DNA from: an uncultured Desulfovibrio sp.
GTDB lineage: Bacteria > Desulfobacterota > Desulfovibrionia > Desulfovibrionales > Desulfovibrionaceae
Assembly (NCBI GenBank): GCA_947177085.1
Contig: CAMWTD010000027.1
Location: 1-16,182, forward strand
Length of the DNA: 16,182 bases
Reading direction: 5' to 3'
In this document: piece by piece, positions 1 through 5,439 of the stretch
How the letters are laid out: each line of letters opens with the position of its first letter
How positions within the stretch are numbered: position 1 is the stretch's first letter
Notes under the pieces: model-generated
What the model saw: the letters and a program-made list of their open reading frames with translations, nothing else
Database searches by the model: none
Told to the model about the DNA's origin: nothing
Position numbers and translations under genes: made by a program

Positions 1-230
1 GGGAGCTCTTCATCAAAATAGAGCTCCCGCTGCACGATAAGCGGGGCCCGGCGGTCCAGCTCGCGCAGGATGGATTTCCCCTCGCGGTTTTTCTCGAAGC
101 CGAGGTTGAGGTAGCCGTGCTTGCCCGGGCAGCCCACATACATGGCCTGGGGCTGCTCGGTGAAGCCCGAAAGCTCCGGCATGGCGTCAAAATCGACCTT
201 GGGGGCGTCGGAATAGTGAAGCTGCGCCAT
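1..230 (-). CDS. ureD: Urease accessory protein UreD (UreH), N-terminal part, cut by window edge
   Basis: The first 76 residues of a urease accessory protein are visible; the gene continues beyond base 1. UreD is the scaffold of the UreD-UreF-UreG complex that delivers nickel and carbon dioxide to apo-urease in the cytoplasm. The fragment carries the family's N-terminal pattern: a GKHGYLNLGFEKN strand (about residues 38-50), then the run ILRELDRRAPLIVQRELYFD. The ATG at 230-228 lies 5 bp after the ureG stop, with a GAGGGG stretch about 10 bases upstream. Its place as the last gene of ureABCEFGD matches the Yersinia-type arrangement as I recall it. About three quarters of the usual length is missing from view, so integrity cannot be judged. 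Identification is firm from sequence plus context. Confidence 0.88.
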   Translation of the reverse strand, partial: MAQLHYSDAPKVDFDAMPELSGFTEQPQAMYVGCPGKHGYLNLGFEKNREGKSILRELDRRAPLIVQRELYFDEEL

Positions 231-235
231 GGGCC

Positions 236-862
236 TCAGTTCCCCTCAACCTTGTCGAAGAGCGCCATCTTGAAAATCAGCGAGACAAGCTCGTCGATGC
301 CCTCGCCGGTGAGCGAATTGGTGAACACAAAGGGCTTGCCCGGCCTCATGAGCTTGCTGTCGTGGTCCATGACGTCGAGCGAGGCCCCCACATAGGGGGC
401 CAAGTCCGTCTTGTTGATGACGAGGATGTCGCTCTGCGAGATGCCCGGGCCGTCCTTGCGCGGGATCTTGTCGCCAGCGGCCACGTCGATGACATAGATG
501 AAAAAGTCCACGAGGGCCGGGCTGAAGGTGAGGGTGAGGTTGTCCCCGCCGGACTCGATAAGCACCACGTCCGCGTCCGGGAATTTCGCCTCCATCTCCT
601 CCACGGCGGCGATGTTCATGGAGGGGTCCTCACGCACGGCCGTGTGCGGGCAGGCCCCTGTCTCCACGCCGATGATGCGGTCTTCCATGAGGATGCCCTT
701 CAAGGTCTTGCGCACATGCTTGGCGTCCTCGGTGGTGACGATGTCGTTGGTGATGATGAGCACGTTCATGCCGCGCTCCATGAGGCGGGGGGTGATGGCC
801 TCGATGAGCGCGGTCTTGCCGCTGCCCACCGGGCCGCCGACGCCGATCCTGCAGGTAGACAT
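236..862 (-). CDS. ureG: Urease accessory GTPase UreG
   Basis: UreG is a SIMIBI-class GTPase whose GTP hydrolysis drives nickel transfer into urease together with UreE, UreF and UreD. The 208-residue protein has the P-loop GGPVGSGKT (residues 9-17), the nickel-binding Cys-Pro-His motif (C71-P72-H73), an ESGGDNL segment near 104-110 and a guanine-specificity NKTD motif, all expected for the family. The ATG at 862 is chosen because GAGGA lies four bases upstream and because family members begin just before the RIGVGGPVG strand. A TTG four codons earlier, at 874, is in frame but would bury that ribosome site. ureF ends 30 bp upstream and ureD begins 5 bp downstream. Length and motifs are complete and nothing suggests damage. 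Confidence 0.96.
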   Translation of the reverse strand: MSTCRIGVGGPVGSGKTALIEAITPRLMERGMNVLIITNDIVTTEDAKHVRKTLKGILMEDRIIGVETGACPHTAVREDPSMNIAAVEEMEAKFPDADVVLIESGGDNLTLTFSPALVDFFIYVIDVAAGDKIPRKDGPGISQSDILVINKTDLAPYVGASLDVMDHDSKLMRPGKPFVFTNSLTGEGIDELVSLIFKMALFDKVEGN

Positions 863-865
863 ATA

Positions 866-870
866 TCCTC
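866..870 (-). promoter_or_regulatory. Ribosome binding site deciding the ureG start
   Basis: GAGGA on the minus strand is followed by three bases and the ATG at 862. It supports that ATG over the in-frame TTG at 874, which has no comparable site. Confidence 0.6.
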
Positions 871-892
871 GCAAGCGTTTGTGCCGTCAGGC

Positions 893-1639
893 TCAGTTCA
901 TGAACATGCGCATGCTGCCCTTCTCGTGCAGCGACGCCAGGATGTCCATCTCGGGAACGAAGGCGTTCATGTTCTCAAAGCCCATGGTGCGGGCCTTTTC
1001 ATACATGCCCTCCACCTCGCCGCCGAGCTCGGAGAGGATCTTCTGCGTGTCGTAGTGCGAAACGCGCACCAGGCGCAACGCCGCGGAGAGCACCATGTTG
1101 ATGACGCCGTACTGGTGCGACACATAGAGTTCCCTTTCGCCGAGGCCGTCCAGGGCGAAGGCGATGCCCTGGGCCACGGGGAAGGTTCCCGGCGTCGAGC
1201 CCGCCTCGATGTCGGCAAGCCAGCGGCCGAAAAGGCTTTCCGGCCCGTGACGCCGGAGGCCGAGCTCCGCGAATTTCTTGCCCATGCGACAGAGCATGAG
1301 CCTCGCCTCGTCGTTCATCTTGAAGAGCAAGAGATCGCGGTCGGCCGCGCGGAGGGCCTCATAGTCCCCCTTGCGGGCGGCGCGGAAGGCGAGAAGGGCG
1401 GCCACGCCGTCGCTGAAGGCCGCCTGCTGCGCAACCGAGCGCGCATATTCCCTGAGCGTCGCGGCATCGTGCACGAGGCCGAGGTGCGCCGCTGTCTCGA
1501 GGCCGTTGGAAAAGGAGAAGGTGCCCACCGGGAAGGCGGAGTCCGTCATCTGGATGAGCCGGAACAGGCCGCCCATGGAAGGCGTGGCGGCGGAAGGCGC
1601 GCCGGCTGCGGGGGCGGCGGCTTGAGCCTCAGTGCTCAT
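893..1639 (-). CDS. ureF: Urease accessory protein UreF
   Basis: UreF is the all-helical protein that bridges UreD and UreG and acts as a checkpoint on GTPase-driven nickel insertion. After an Ala/Pro-rich leader (residues 2-20) the protein shows the family signature: DSAFPVGTFSFSNGLE (about 33-48), CRMGKKFAELG in the middle, then GTFPVAQG and HQYGVINMVLSAALRL towards the C-terminus, ending FMN. It has 248 residues, about 20 more than usual because of the leader. The ATG at 1639 lies inside the last codons of ureE (11-bp overlap, ATGAGCACTGA), which suggests translational coupling. No good ribosome site precedes it. Earlier in-frame ATGs exist at 1711, 1699, 1687, 1681 and 1675 but fall in the ureE histidine-codon tract. 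An ATG at 1576 would also give a plausible shorter protein, so the exact start is uncertain. Confidence 0.93.
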   Translation of the reverse strand: MSTEAQAAAPAAGAPSAATPSMGGLFRLIQMTDSAFPVGTFSFSNGLETAAHLGLVHDAATLREYARSVAQQAAFSDGVAALLAFRAARKGDYEALRAADRDLLLFKMNDEARLMLCRMGKKFAELGLRRHGPESLFGRWLADIEAGSTPGTFPVAQGIAFALDGLGERELYVSHQYGVINMVLSAALRLVRVSHYDTQKILSELGGEVEGMYEKARTMGFENMNAFVPEMDILASLHEKGSMRMFMN

Positions 1640-2267
1640 GGTGATGCCCGTGGTGATGGTCGTGCCCGTGGTCATGCCCATGCTCATGGTGATGATCATG
1701 GGAATGGTCATGCCCGTGCGCGTGTTCGTGGCTGCCGTGCGAGGCCCCGCCGAAGAGCCGGCGGATCTCGTGCGGGGCCATGTAGGGGATGACCTCCCGG
1801 CCGGGCTGAAATTCGTAGCTCACGCCCTCGAGGTGGTGGGTGTCCATGACCGAGAGCATGACCTTCTTGTCCACGGTGAGCGGCACATAGATCTTCACGC
1901 CCTTGACCACGGCCGGCCAGTGCTGGTTGCCGATGGCGTGCCCGAGCTCGAGGCTGCGGCGGATGACCGTCTCCGGGCTTTCGCCGACGAGGGAGGAGAG
2001 GTCAAGCACGAGCACCGGGTTGAGGTCGAGCCTGAGCGCCGCCACATGGCCCTTGTCGGCGTCATAAAACACGATGTCGCCGTCCACCACCTGCGACTGG
2101 CGCTTGAGCGCGATGGGGTATTCCGTGCCGCGCTCGCTTACGGCGAGAAAGCGCGATTTCTGGGCCGTCCACTGGTCCAGCGGGATATATTCGATGTCGA
2201 GCCCGGAAAGGCGCTCCTTCCACTCGGAGTCGTGCAGGTTGCCGAGGATGCTGGTGCAGATTTCCAT
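1629..2267 (-). CDS. ureE: Urease nickel metallochaperone UreE with histidine-rich tail
   Basis: UreE hands Ni2+ to the UreG/UreF/UreD complex. The 212-residue protein begins MEICTSILGN, as family members do. It has the peptide-binding N-terminal domain (to about residue 75) and the metal-binding domain with LGHAIGNQHWP, where H116 corresponds to the conserved interfacial nickel-binding histidine. LFGGA follows at 171-175. The last 37 residues (176-212) contain 21 histidines, mostly alternating with Asp, Gly, Glu and Ser, and are a presumed nickel store or buffer. The ATG at 2267 fits the family start, but no Shine-Dalgarno sequence is visible before it; the upstream bases are rich in A and C. 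A 95-bp gap with two hairpins separates it from ureC, so its expression may be lower than that of the structural genes. It overlaps ureF by 11 bp. Confidence 0.94.
   Translation of the reverse strand: MEICTSILGNLHDSEWKERLSGLDIEYIPLDQWTAQKSRFLAVSERGTEYPIALKRQSQVVDGDIVFYDADKGHVAALRLDLNPVLVLDLSSLVGESPETVIRRSLELGHAIGNQHWPAVVKGVKIYVPLTVDKKVMLSVMDTHHLEGVSYEFQPGREVIPYMAPHEIRRLFGGASHGSHEHAHGHDHSHDHHHEHGHDHGHDHHHGHHHEH
1632..1742 (-). repeat. CAT/CAC histidine-codon low-complexity tract at the ureE 3' end
   Basis: The tract encodes the 37-residue tail of UreE with 21 His, largely alternating His codons with GAC, GGC or GAG. Hexanucleotide-like periodicity is visible on both strands (CATGAC, CATGGGC and similar). 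It creates several ATGs in the ureF frame. Length change in multiples of three bases would alter the tail without breaking ureE. Confidence 0.8.
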
Positions 2268-2290
2268 GAGGTGTCGGTTTTGAAAGGTTA

Positions 2291-2310
2291 AGGGGCGTCG
2301 GGCCGCCCCT
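2291..2310 (-). promoter_or_regulatory. Second hairpin of the ureC-ureE gap
   Basis: Perfect 7-bp arms AGGGGCG / CGCCCCT enclose a six-base loop. In the mRNA this sits just after the T-run of the upstream terminator-like hairpin and 23 bases before the ureE ATG. No T-run follows it, so it is more likely an mRNA-stability or translation-control element than a terminator. No function is proven. Confidence 0.45.
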
Positions 2311-2311
2311 G

Positions 2312-2350
2312 AAAAAGGCCCGGAGGCGTCCGCCTGACGGACGCCCCCGG
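2312..2350 (-). terminator. Terminator-like hairpin between ureC and ureE
   Basis: Read on the minus strand, 8-bp perfect arms GGCGTCCG and CGGACGCC (2325-2345) enclose a five-base loop. They are extended by an outer CCGG/CCGG pairing (2320-2323 with 2347-2350) across one mismatch on each side. Three bases (GCC) then TTTTT follow (2312-2316). It starts 12 bases after the ureC stop. The T-run is short and slightly displaced, so partial termination or 3'-end protection of the ureABC message is more likely than a complete stop, given that ureEFGD continue on the same strand without another obvious promoter. Confidence 0.6.
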
Positions 2351-2362
2351 GGATATGACGGT

Positions 2363-4081
2363 CTAGCTGAACCAGTAGAGCTGCGCGAGCGACAGCTCCT
2401 TGGCCGGCGGAACCGTGGCGAGAGTGCCGTTCACATAGACCTTGAAGGTCTCGGGATCGACCTCGATCTGCGGCATGGCGCCGTTGCGCACCATGTCGGC
2501 CTTGCCGATCTGGCGGGTCTTGCACACCGGGTAGAGGATATTGTCGGTGCGGATCTTGTCGGCGAGGCCCGCGTCCATGGCCGCCTGCGACGTGAAGCGC
2601 ACGCAGGTGCGGGGCATGGCGCGGCCGAAGCTGCCGTACATGGGCCGCATGATCTTGGGCTGCGGCGTGGGCAGAGAGGCGTTGCAATCGCCCATGTTGG
2701 CCCAGTTGATGAGGCCGCCCTTGATGACGAGCTTGGGCTTGGTGGCGAAGAAGGCCGGCTCCCAGAGCACGAGGTCGGCCATCTTGCCCACCTCGATGGA
2801 GCCGAGCAAGTCGCTGAAGCCGTAGGTGATGGCCGGGTTGATGGTCACCTTGGCGAGATAGCGCAGCACGCGGAAGTTGTCGTTGCTGTCGCTGTCTTCG
2901 GGGAGCTTGCCGCGCACCTGCTTCATGTAGGAGGCCATCTGGAAGGCGCGCATGAAGGACTCGCCCACGCGGCCCATGGCCTGCGAGTCGGAGGAGACCA
3001 TGGAGATGATGCCGAGGTCGTGGAACACGTTTTCGGCGGCCTGCGTCTCCGGGCGCACGCGGCTTTCGGCGAAGGCCACGTCCGAGGGGATGCCCGGGTT
3101 CAGGTTGTGGCAGACCATGATCATGTCGAAGAGTTCCGCCTCCGAGTTGATGCCGAAGGGCAGGGTCGGGTTGGTGGAGGACGGAAGCACGTTGGCCATG
3201 GAGGCCACTTTCAGAAGGTCGGGGGCATGGCCGCCGCCCGCGCCCTCGGTGTGGTAGGTGTGGATGGCGCGGCCGTCGATGGCGGCGATGGAGTCTTCCA
3301 CATAGCCGTTTTCATTGAGCGTGTCGGTGTGGATGGCCACCTGCACGTCCATCTGGTCGGCCACGGTGAGCGCCTTGCGGATGGCGGCGCAGGTGGAGCC
3401 CCAGTCCTCGTGGACCTTGAAGCCGCAGCAGCCGGCGACGATCTGCTCCTCCAGGGTGTCCTTCACGCTGGAATTGCCCTTGCCGAGGAAGCCCATGTTG
3501 ATGGGCAGGCCCTCGGTGGCCTCGAGCATCTTTTGCACGTTCCACACGCCGGAGGTGATGGTGGTTCCGTTGGAGCCGTCCGTGGGGCCCACGCCGCCGC
3601 CGATGAGGGTGGTGATGCCGTTGGAGAGGCAGTTGTAGGCCTGCTGCGGGGCCACCATGTGCACATGGCCGTCGATGCCCGCCGCCGTGAGGATGCAGTG
3701 CTCGCCCGAGATGGCGTCCGTGGAGGGGCCGGTGCAGAGGTTCGGGGAGACGCCGTCCATGACGTTGGGGTTGCCGGCCTTGCCGATGCCCGCGATCTTG
3801 CCGTCCTTCACGCCCACGTCGGCCTTGATGACGCCGAGCACCGGGTCGATGACGGTCACGTTGGTGATGACGAGGTCGAGGGAGCCGGCCCTGGTGGTGA
3901 TTTCATTGGCCGTGCCCATGCCGTCGCGCAGGGTCTTGCCGCCGCCGTAGACCGTTTCGTCGCCGTAGACGCGCAGGTCCTTCTCGATCTCCACATAAAG
4001 GTCGGTGTTGCCGAGGCGGATCTTGTCGCCCGTGGTGGGGCCGAAAAGGTCGTTATTCTGTTTCCTGGAAATGATTGCCAT
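2363..4081 (-). CDS. ureC: Urease alpha (catalytic) subunit UreC
   Basis: This subunit hydrolyses urea to ammonia and carbamate at a binuclear nickel site in the cytoplasmic (UreABC)3 complex. The 572-residue protein is full length. All catalytic residues are present, offset by five from Klebsiella numbering: HxH at H139/H141, the carbamylated lysine K222 in GFKVHEDWG with H224, then H251, H277 in HTYHTEGAGGGHAPD, and D365 in SSDSQAMGR. The mobile flap has C324 and catalytic H325. The residue after H325 is Asn (CHNLN), where Klebsiella has His; I recall Asn in Yersinia-type enzymes too. The strand before the HxH reads GIDGHVHMVAPQQ, with Gly instead of the common Thr. The ATG at 4081 follows the ureB stop by 3 bp, with GGGGGAAG upstream. 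The nickel form is inferred from the linked accessory genes. Confidence 0.98.
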   Translation of the reverse strand: MAIISRKQNNDLFGPTTGDKIRLGNTDLYVEIEKDLRVYGDETVYGGGKTLRDGMGTANEITTRAGSLDLVITNVTVIDPVLGVIKADVGVKDGKIAGIGKAGNPNVMDGVSPNLCTGPSTDAISGEHCILTAAGIDGHVHMVAPQQAYNCLSNGITTLIGGGVGPTDGSNGTTITSGVWNVQKMLEATEGLPINMGFLGKGNSSVKDTLEEQIVAGCCGFKVHEDWGSTCAAIRKALTVADQMDVQVAIHTDTLNENGYVEDSIAAIDGRAIHTYHTEGAGGGHAPDLLKVASMANVLPSSTNPTLPFGINSEAELFDMIMVCHNLNPGIPSDVAFAESRVRPETQAAENVFHDLGIISMVSSDSQAMGRVGESFMRAFQMASYMKQVRGKLPEDSDSNDNFRVLRYLAKVTINPAITYGFSDLLGSIEVGKMADLVLWEPAFFATKPKLVIKGGLINWANMGDCNASLPTPQPKIMRPMYGSFGRAMPRTCVRFTSQAAMDAGLADKIRTDNILYPVCKTRQIGKADMVRNGAMPQIEVDPETFKVYVNGTLATVPPAKELSLAQLYWFS

Positions 4082-4084
4082 TTT

Positions 4085-4642
4085 TTACTTCCCCCCCTTG
4101 CCCTTGGCAGAAAGTTCGGCCTCGTTCACTTCGGACTCGGCCTCGGCCTCGGAGACCGACTTGAAGCCCATGAGCGCCATCTTCTTGAGCGCGCGGATAC
4201 GCACCGGGTAGTAGGTGGGCGTGTCCTCAAGGCCGGTATAGCCGTCGGTGAGGTCGTTGAAGCCGATGACCCGGCGCTTGCCGCCGAAGGCCACGAGCTC
4301 CACTTCCTTCTCCTCGCCGGGCTCGAAGCGGATGGCCGTGGTGGCCGGGATGTTCAGGTGCTTGCCGAAGGCCGCCGCGCGGTCGAACTCGAGATAGCGG
4401 TTCACCTCAAAGAAGTGGAAATGGCTGCCCACCTGCACCGGGCGGTCGCCCGTGTTGTGCACCACCACCTTGGCGGTGCGGCGGTTGGCGTTGTAGGTGA
4501 TGTCGCCGTCGGCAAGGATGACGCCGCCCACCGGGCACGGGGTCTTGGGCGCGAAGCCCGGCGTCTTGGGATAGTCGATGGGGGGCGTGCCTTCAAAGAC
4601 GCCCTGCGGGGTCGAATACGTCTGGGTTTTGGAGTCTGCCAC
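4085..4642 (-). CDS. ureB: Urease beta subunit UreB, extended at both ends
   Basis: A structural subunit of urease that packs between UreA and UreC. The conserved core runs from about residue 37 (PVGGVILADGDI) through NTGDRPVQVGSHFHFFEVN (63-81), LEFDRAAAFGKHLNIPATTA and IRFEPGEEKEV to GFNDLTDGYTG. The protein is 185 residues against roughly 100-110 in the shortest family members. It has a Thr/Pro-rich N-terminal extension of about 36 residues and a C-terminal extension of about 45 residues ending in an Ala/Glu/Lys-rich segment; Yersinia-type UreB is also long. The start is GTG at 4642, with GAGGG seven bases upstream. It lies 11 bp after the ureA stop and 3 bp before ureC. Codon use resembles its urease neighbours. 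Confidence 0.95.
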   Translation of the reverse strand: MADSKTQTYSTPQGVFEGTPPIDYPKTPGFAPKTPCPVGGVILADGDITYNANRRTAKVVVHNTGDRPVQVGSHFHFFEVNRYLEFDRAAAFGKHLNIPATTAIRFEPGEEKEVELVAFGGKRRVIGFNDLTDGYTGLEDTPTYYPVRIRALKKMALMGFKSVSEAEAESEVNEAELSAKGKGGK

Positions 4643-4653
4643 GTCAACACCCT

Positions 4654-4956
4654 CTACTTGATCGGTTGATGGATGGAAACGAGCCTGGAGCCGTCCGTGA
4701 ACACGGCCTCCACCTGGAGCAGGTCGATCATGTCGGCCACGCCTTCCATGACCTGTTCCTTCTTGAGCACCTGCGCGGAATCGTGCATGACCTCTTCAAC
4801 GGTCTTGCCCTCGCGCGCGCCCTCGAGCGCGGCGGAAGTGATGTAGGCGACCGCCTCGGGGTAGTTGAGCTTCAGCCCTTTCTTGAGCCGGCGCTCGGCG
4901 ATGATGCCCATGGAAAGCAGCAGAACCTTGTCCTGCTCTCTGGGGGTCAAATGCAT
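4654..4956 (-). CDS. ureA: Urease gamma subunit UreA
   Basis: The small structural subunit of urease, first gene of the operon. Its 100 residues match the usual family length. Recognisable blocks are MHLTPREQDKVLL at the start, KKGLKLNYPEAVAYI (about 25-39), ALEGAREGKTVEEVM, GVADMIDLLQVEAVF and TDGSRLVSIHQPIK at the end. The ATG at 4956 is preceded by an excellent ribosome site (AAAGGAGGAAGT). The open frame extends upstream to 5073, but that part does not look like UreA, so the short form is chosen. The 5' leader appears to be about 100 bases or longer. ureB follows after 11 bp. Confidence 0.97.
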   Translation of the reverse strand: MHLTPREQDKVLLLSMGIIAERRLKKGLKLNYPEAVAYITSAALEGAREGKTVEEVMHDSAQVLKKEQVMEGVADMIDLLQVEAVFTDGSRLVSIHQPIK

Positions 4957-4960
4957 TGTG

Positions 4961-4972
4961 ACTTCCTCCTTT
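4961..4972 (-). promoter_or_regulatory. Strong ribosome binding site of ureA
   Basis: AAAGGAGGAAGT on the minus strand, four bases before the ATG at 4956, is close to a perfect anti-16S match. It decides the start against the upstream frame extension and is the best such site in the urease operon. Confidence 0.75.
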
Positions 4973-5070
4973 CTGTTGGCAACAAAACGGGACGGAACAC
5001 ACGAAAAAACATGCCTGACGCTGCCTGGACGGGAATGGCCCGAAAGTACAGGCGGCGTTGGGGCAAAAGC

Positions 5071-5116
5071 CATATAACCACTCTAAACGCATACACCTTT
5101 TTTTTGGAAATGACAA
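5071..5116 (-). promoter_or_regulatory. Candidate urease operon promoter
   Basis: On the minus strand, TTGTCA (5116-5111) could be a -35 box, with TATGCG 17 bases later (5093-5088) or TATATG further on (5076-5071) as -10. The spacer contains an A8 run. Neither -10 matches well (TATGCG is about 3 of 6), and no NikR-like GTATGA/TCATAC pair was seen. The leader would be about 110-130 bases. It is chosen because this is the most A/T-rich patch upstream of ureA. Confidence 0.35.
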
Positions 5117-5406
5117 CCGCTTTTGCCGCGAATCTTCCGCAGGGGACTCCGGGGCCAAAAAAACACTGCACCTTCCGCGTCCGCGCACTCTTTCCCCTGT
5201 GCATTTTTGCAACAGCCCCGCGCGCACGCGGGGATCCTGGCCCGCTTCCGCCCCCTCGCAACGCAGAAAAAAGCGCGTCCTCGCCAGCGCGCCAACAGGG
5301 CGTCACGCGCCGCAACGTCCGCGCCCCCAGCCGTGGGGACGCGCCCGCCTCCACTGTCGCGGTCCTTGACAGCGTCCGAGCCCGATGCCACAAAGACCGC
5401 CGTGGA

Positions 5407-5434
5407 TAATGTCAACACCCGGCTCTTGACATTA
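5407..5434 (+). promoter_or_regulatory. Perfect inverted repeat directly before the EamA start, operator candidate
   Basis: Arms TAATGTCAA (5407-5415) and TTGACATTA (5426-5434) are perfect complements around the ten-base spacer CACCCGGCTC. The repeat ends five bases before the ATG at 5440. A further TTGACA lies at 5365-5370. Half-sites about 19 bp apart centre to centre are compatible with a dimeric regulator. In RNA the same bases could form a hairpin at the start codon. The regulator is unknown. Confidence 0.5.
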
Positions 5435-5439
5435 AGACA

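Larger units (their letters stand above)
4957..5439. other. Long gene-free divergent spacer between ureA and the EamA gene
   Basis: These 483 bases hold no convincing gene: the open frames that cross it lack family features and ribosome sites. It contains A/T-rich patches (8-T run at 5098-5105, 7-A run at 5157-5163) amid GC-rich DNA, a short palindrome TGTTGGCAACA at 4974-4984 upstream of the ureA ribosome site, a 7-bp CCCCGCG/CGCGGGG hairpin at 5216-5233, and three TTGACA or TGTCAA hexamers between 5365 and 5431. It presumably carries both divergent promoters and their control sites. Confidence 0.6.

Noticed and set aside
362..1792. A 476-codon plus-strand frame opposite ureG, ureF and ureE
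   Set aside because: Shadow of the urease genes, with a composition typical of antisense GC-rich translation.
3020..4669. A 549-codon plus-strand frame opposite ureB and ureC
   Set aside because: Shadow frame, Gly/Val/His/Asp-rich, with no domain.
4957..5073. Upstream extension of the ureA frame (39 extra residues)
   Set aside because: The extension does not resemble UreA, and the near-perfect ribosome site at 4961-4972 points to the ATG at 4956.
5216..5233. CCCCGCG/CGCGGGG hairpin considered as a terminator
   Set aside because: No T-run follows on either strand and both flanking genes point away from it, so a terminator has no purpose here.
4957..5439. NikR operator (GTATGA and TCATAC halves) or sigma-54 promoter (GG-N10-GC) for urease
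   Set aside because: Looked for by eye on both strands and not found with correct spacing. The nearest GG/GC pairs had the wrong separation.
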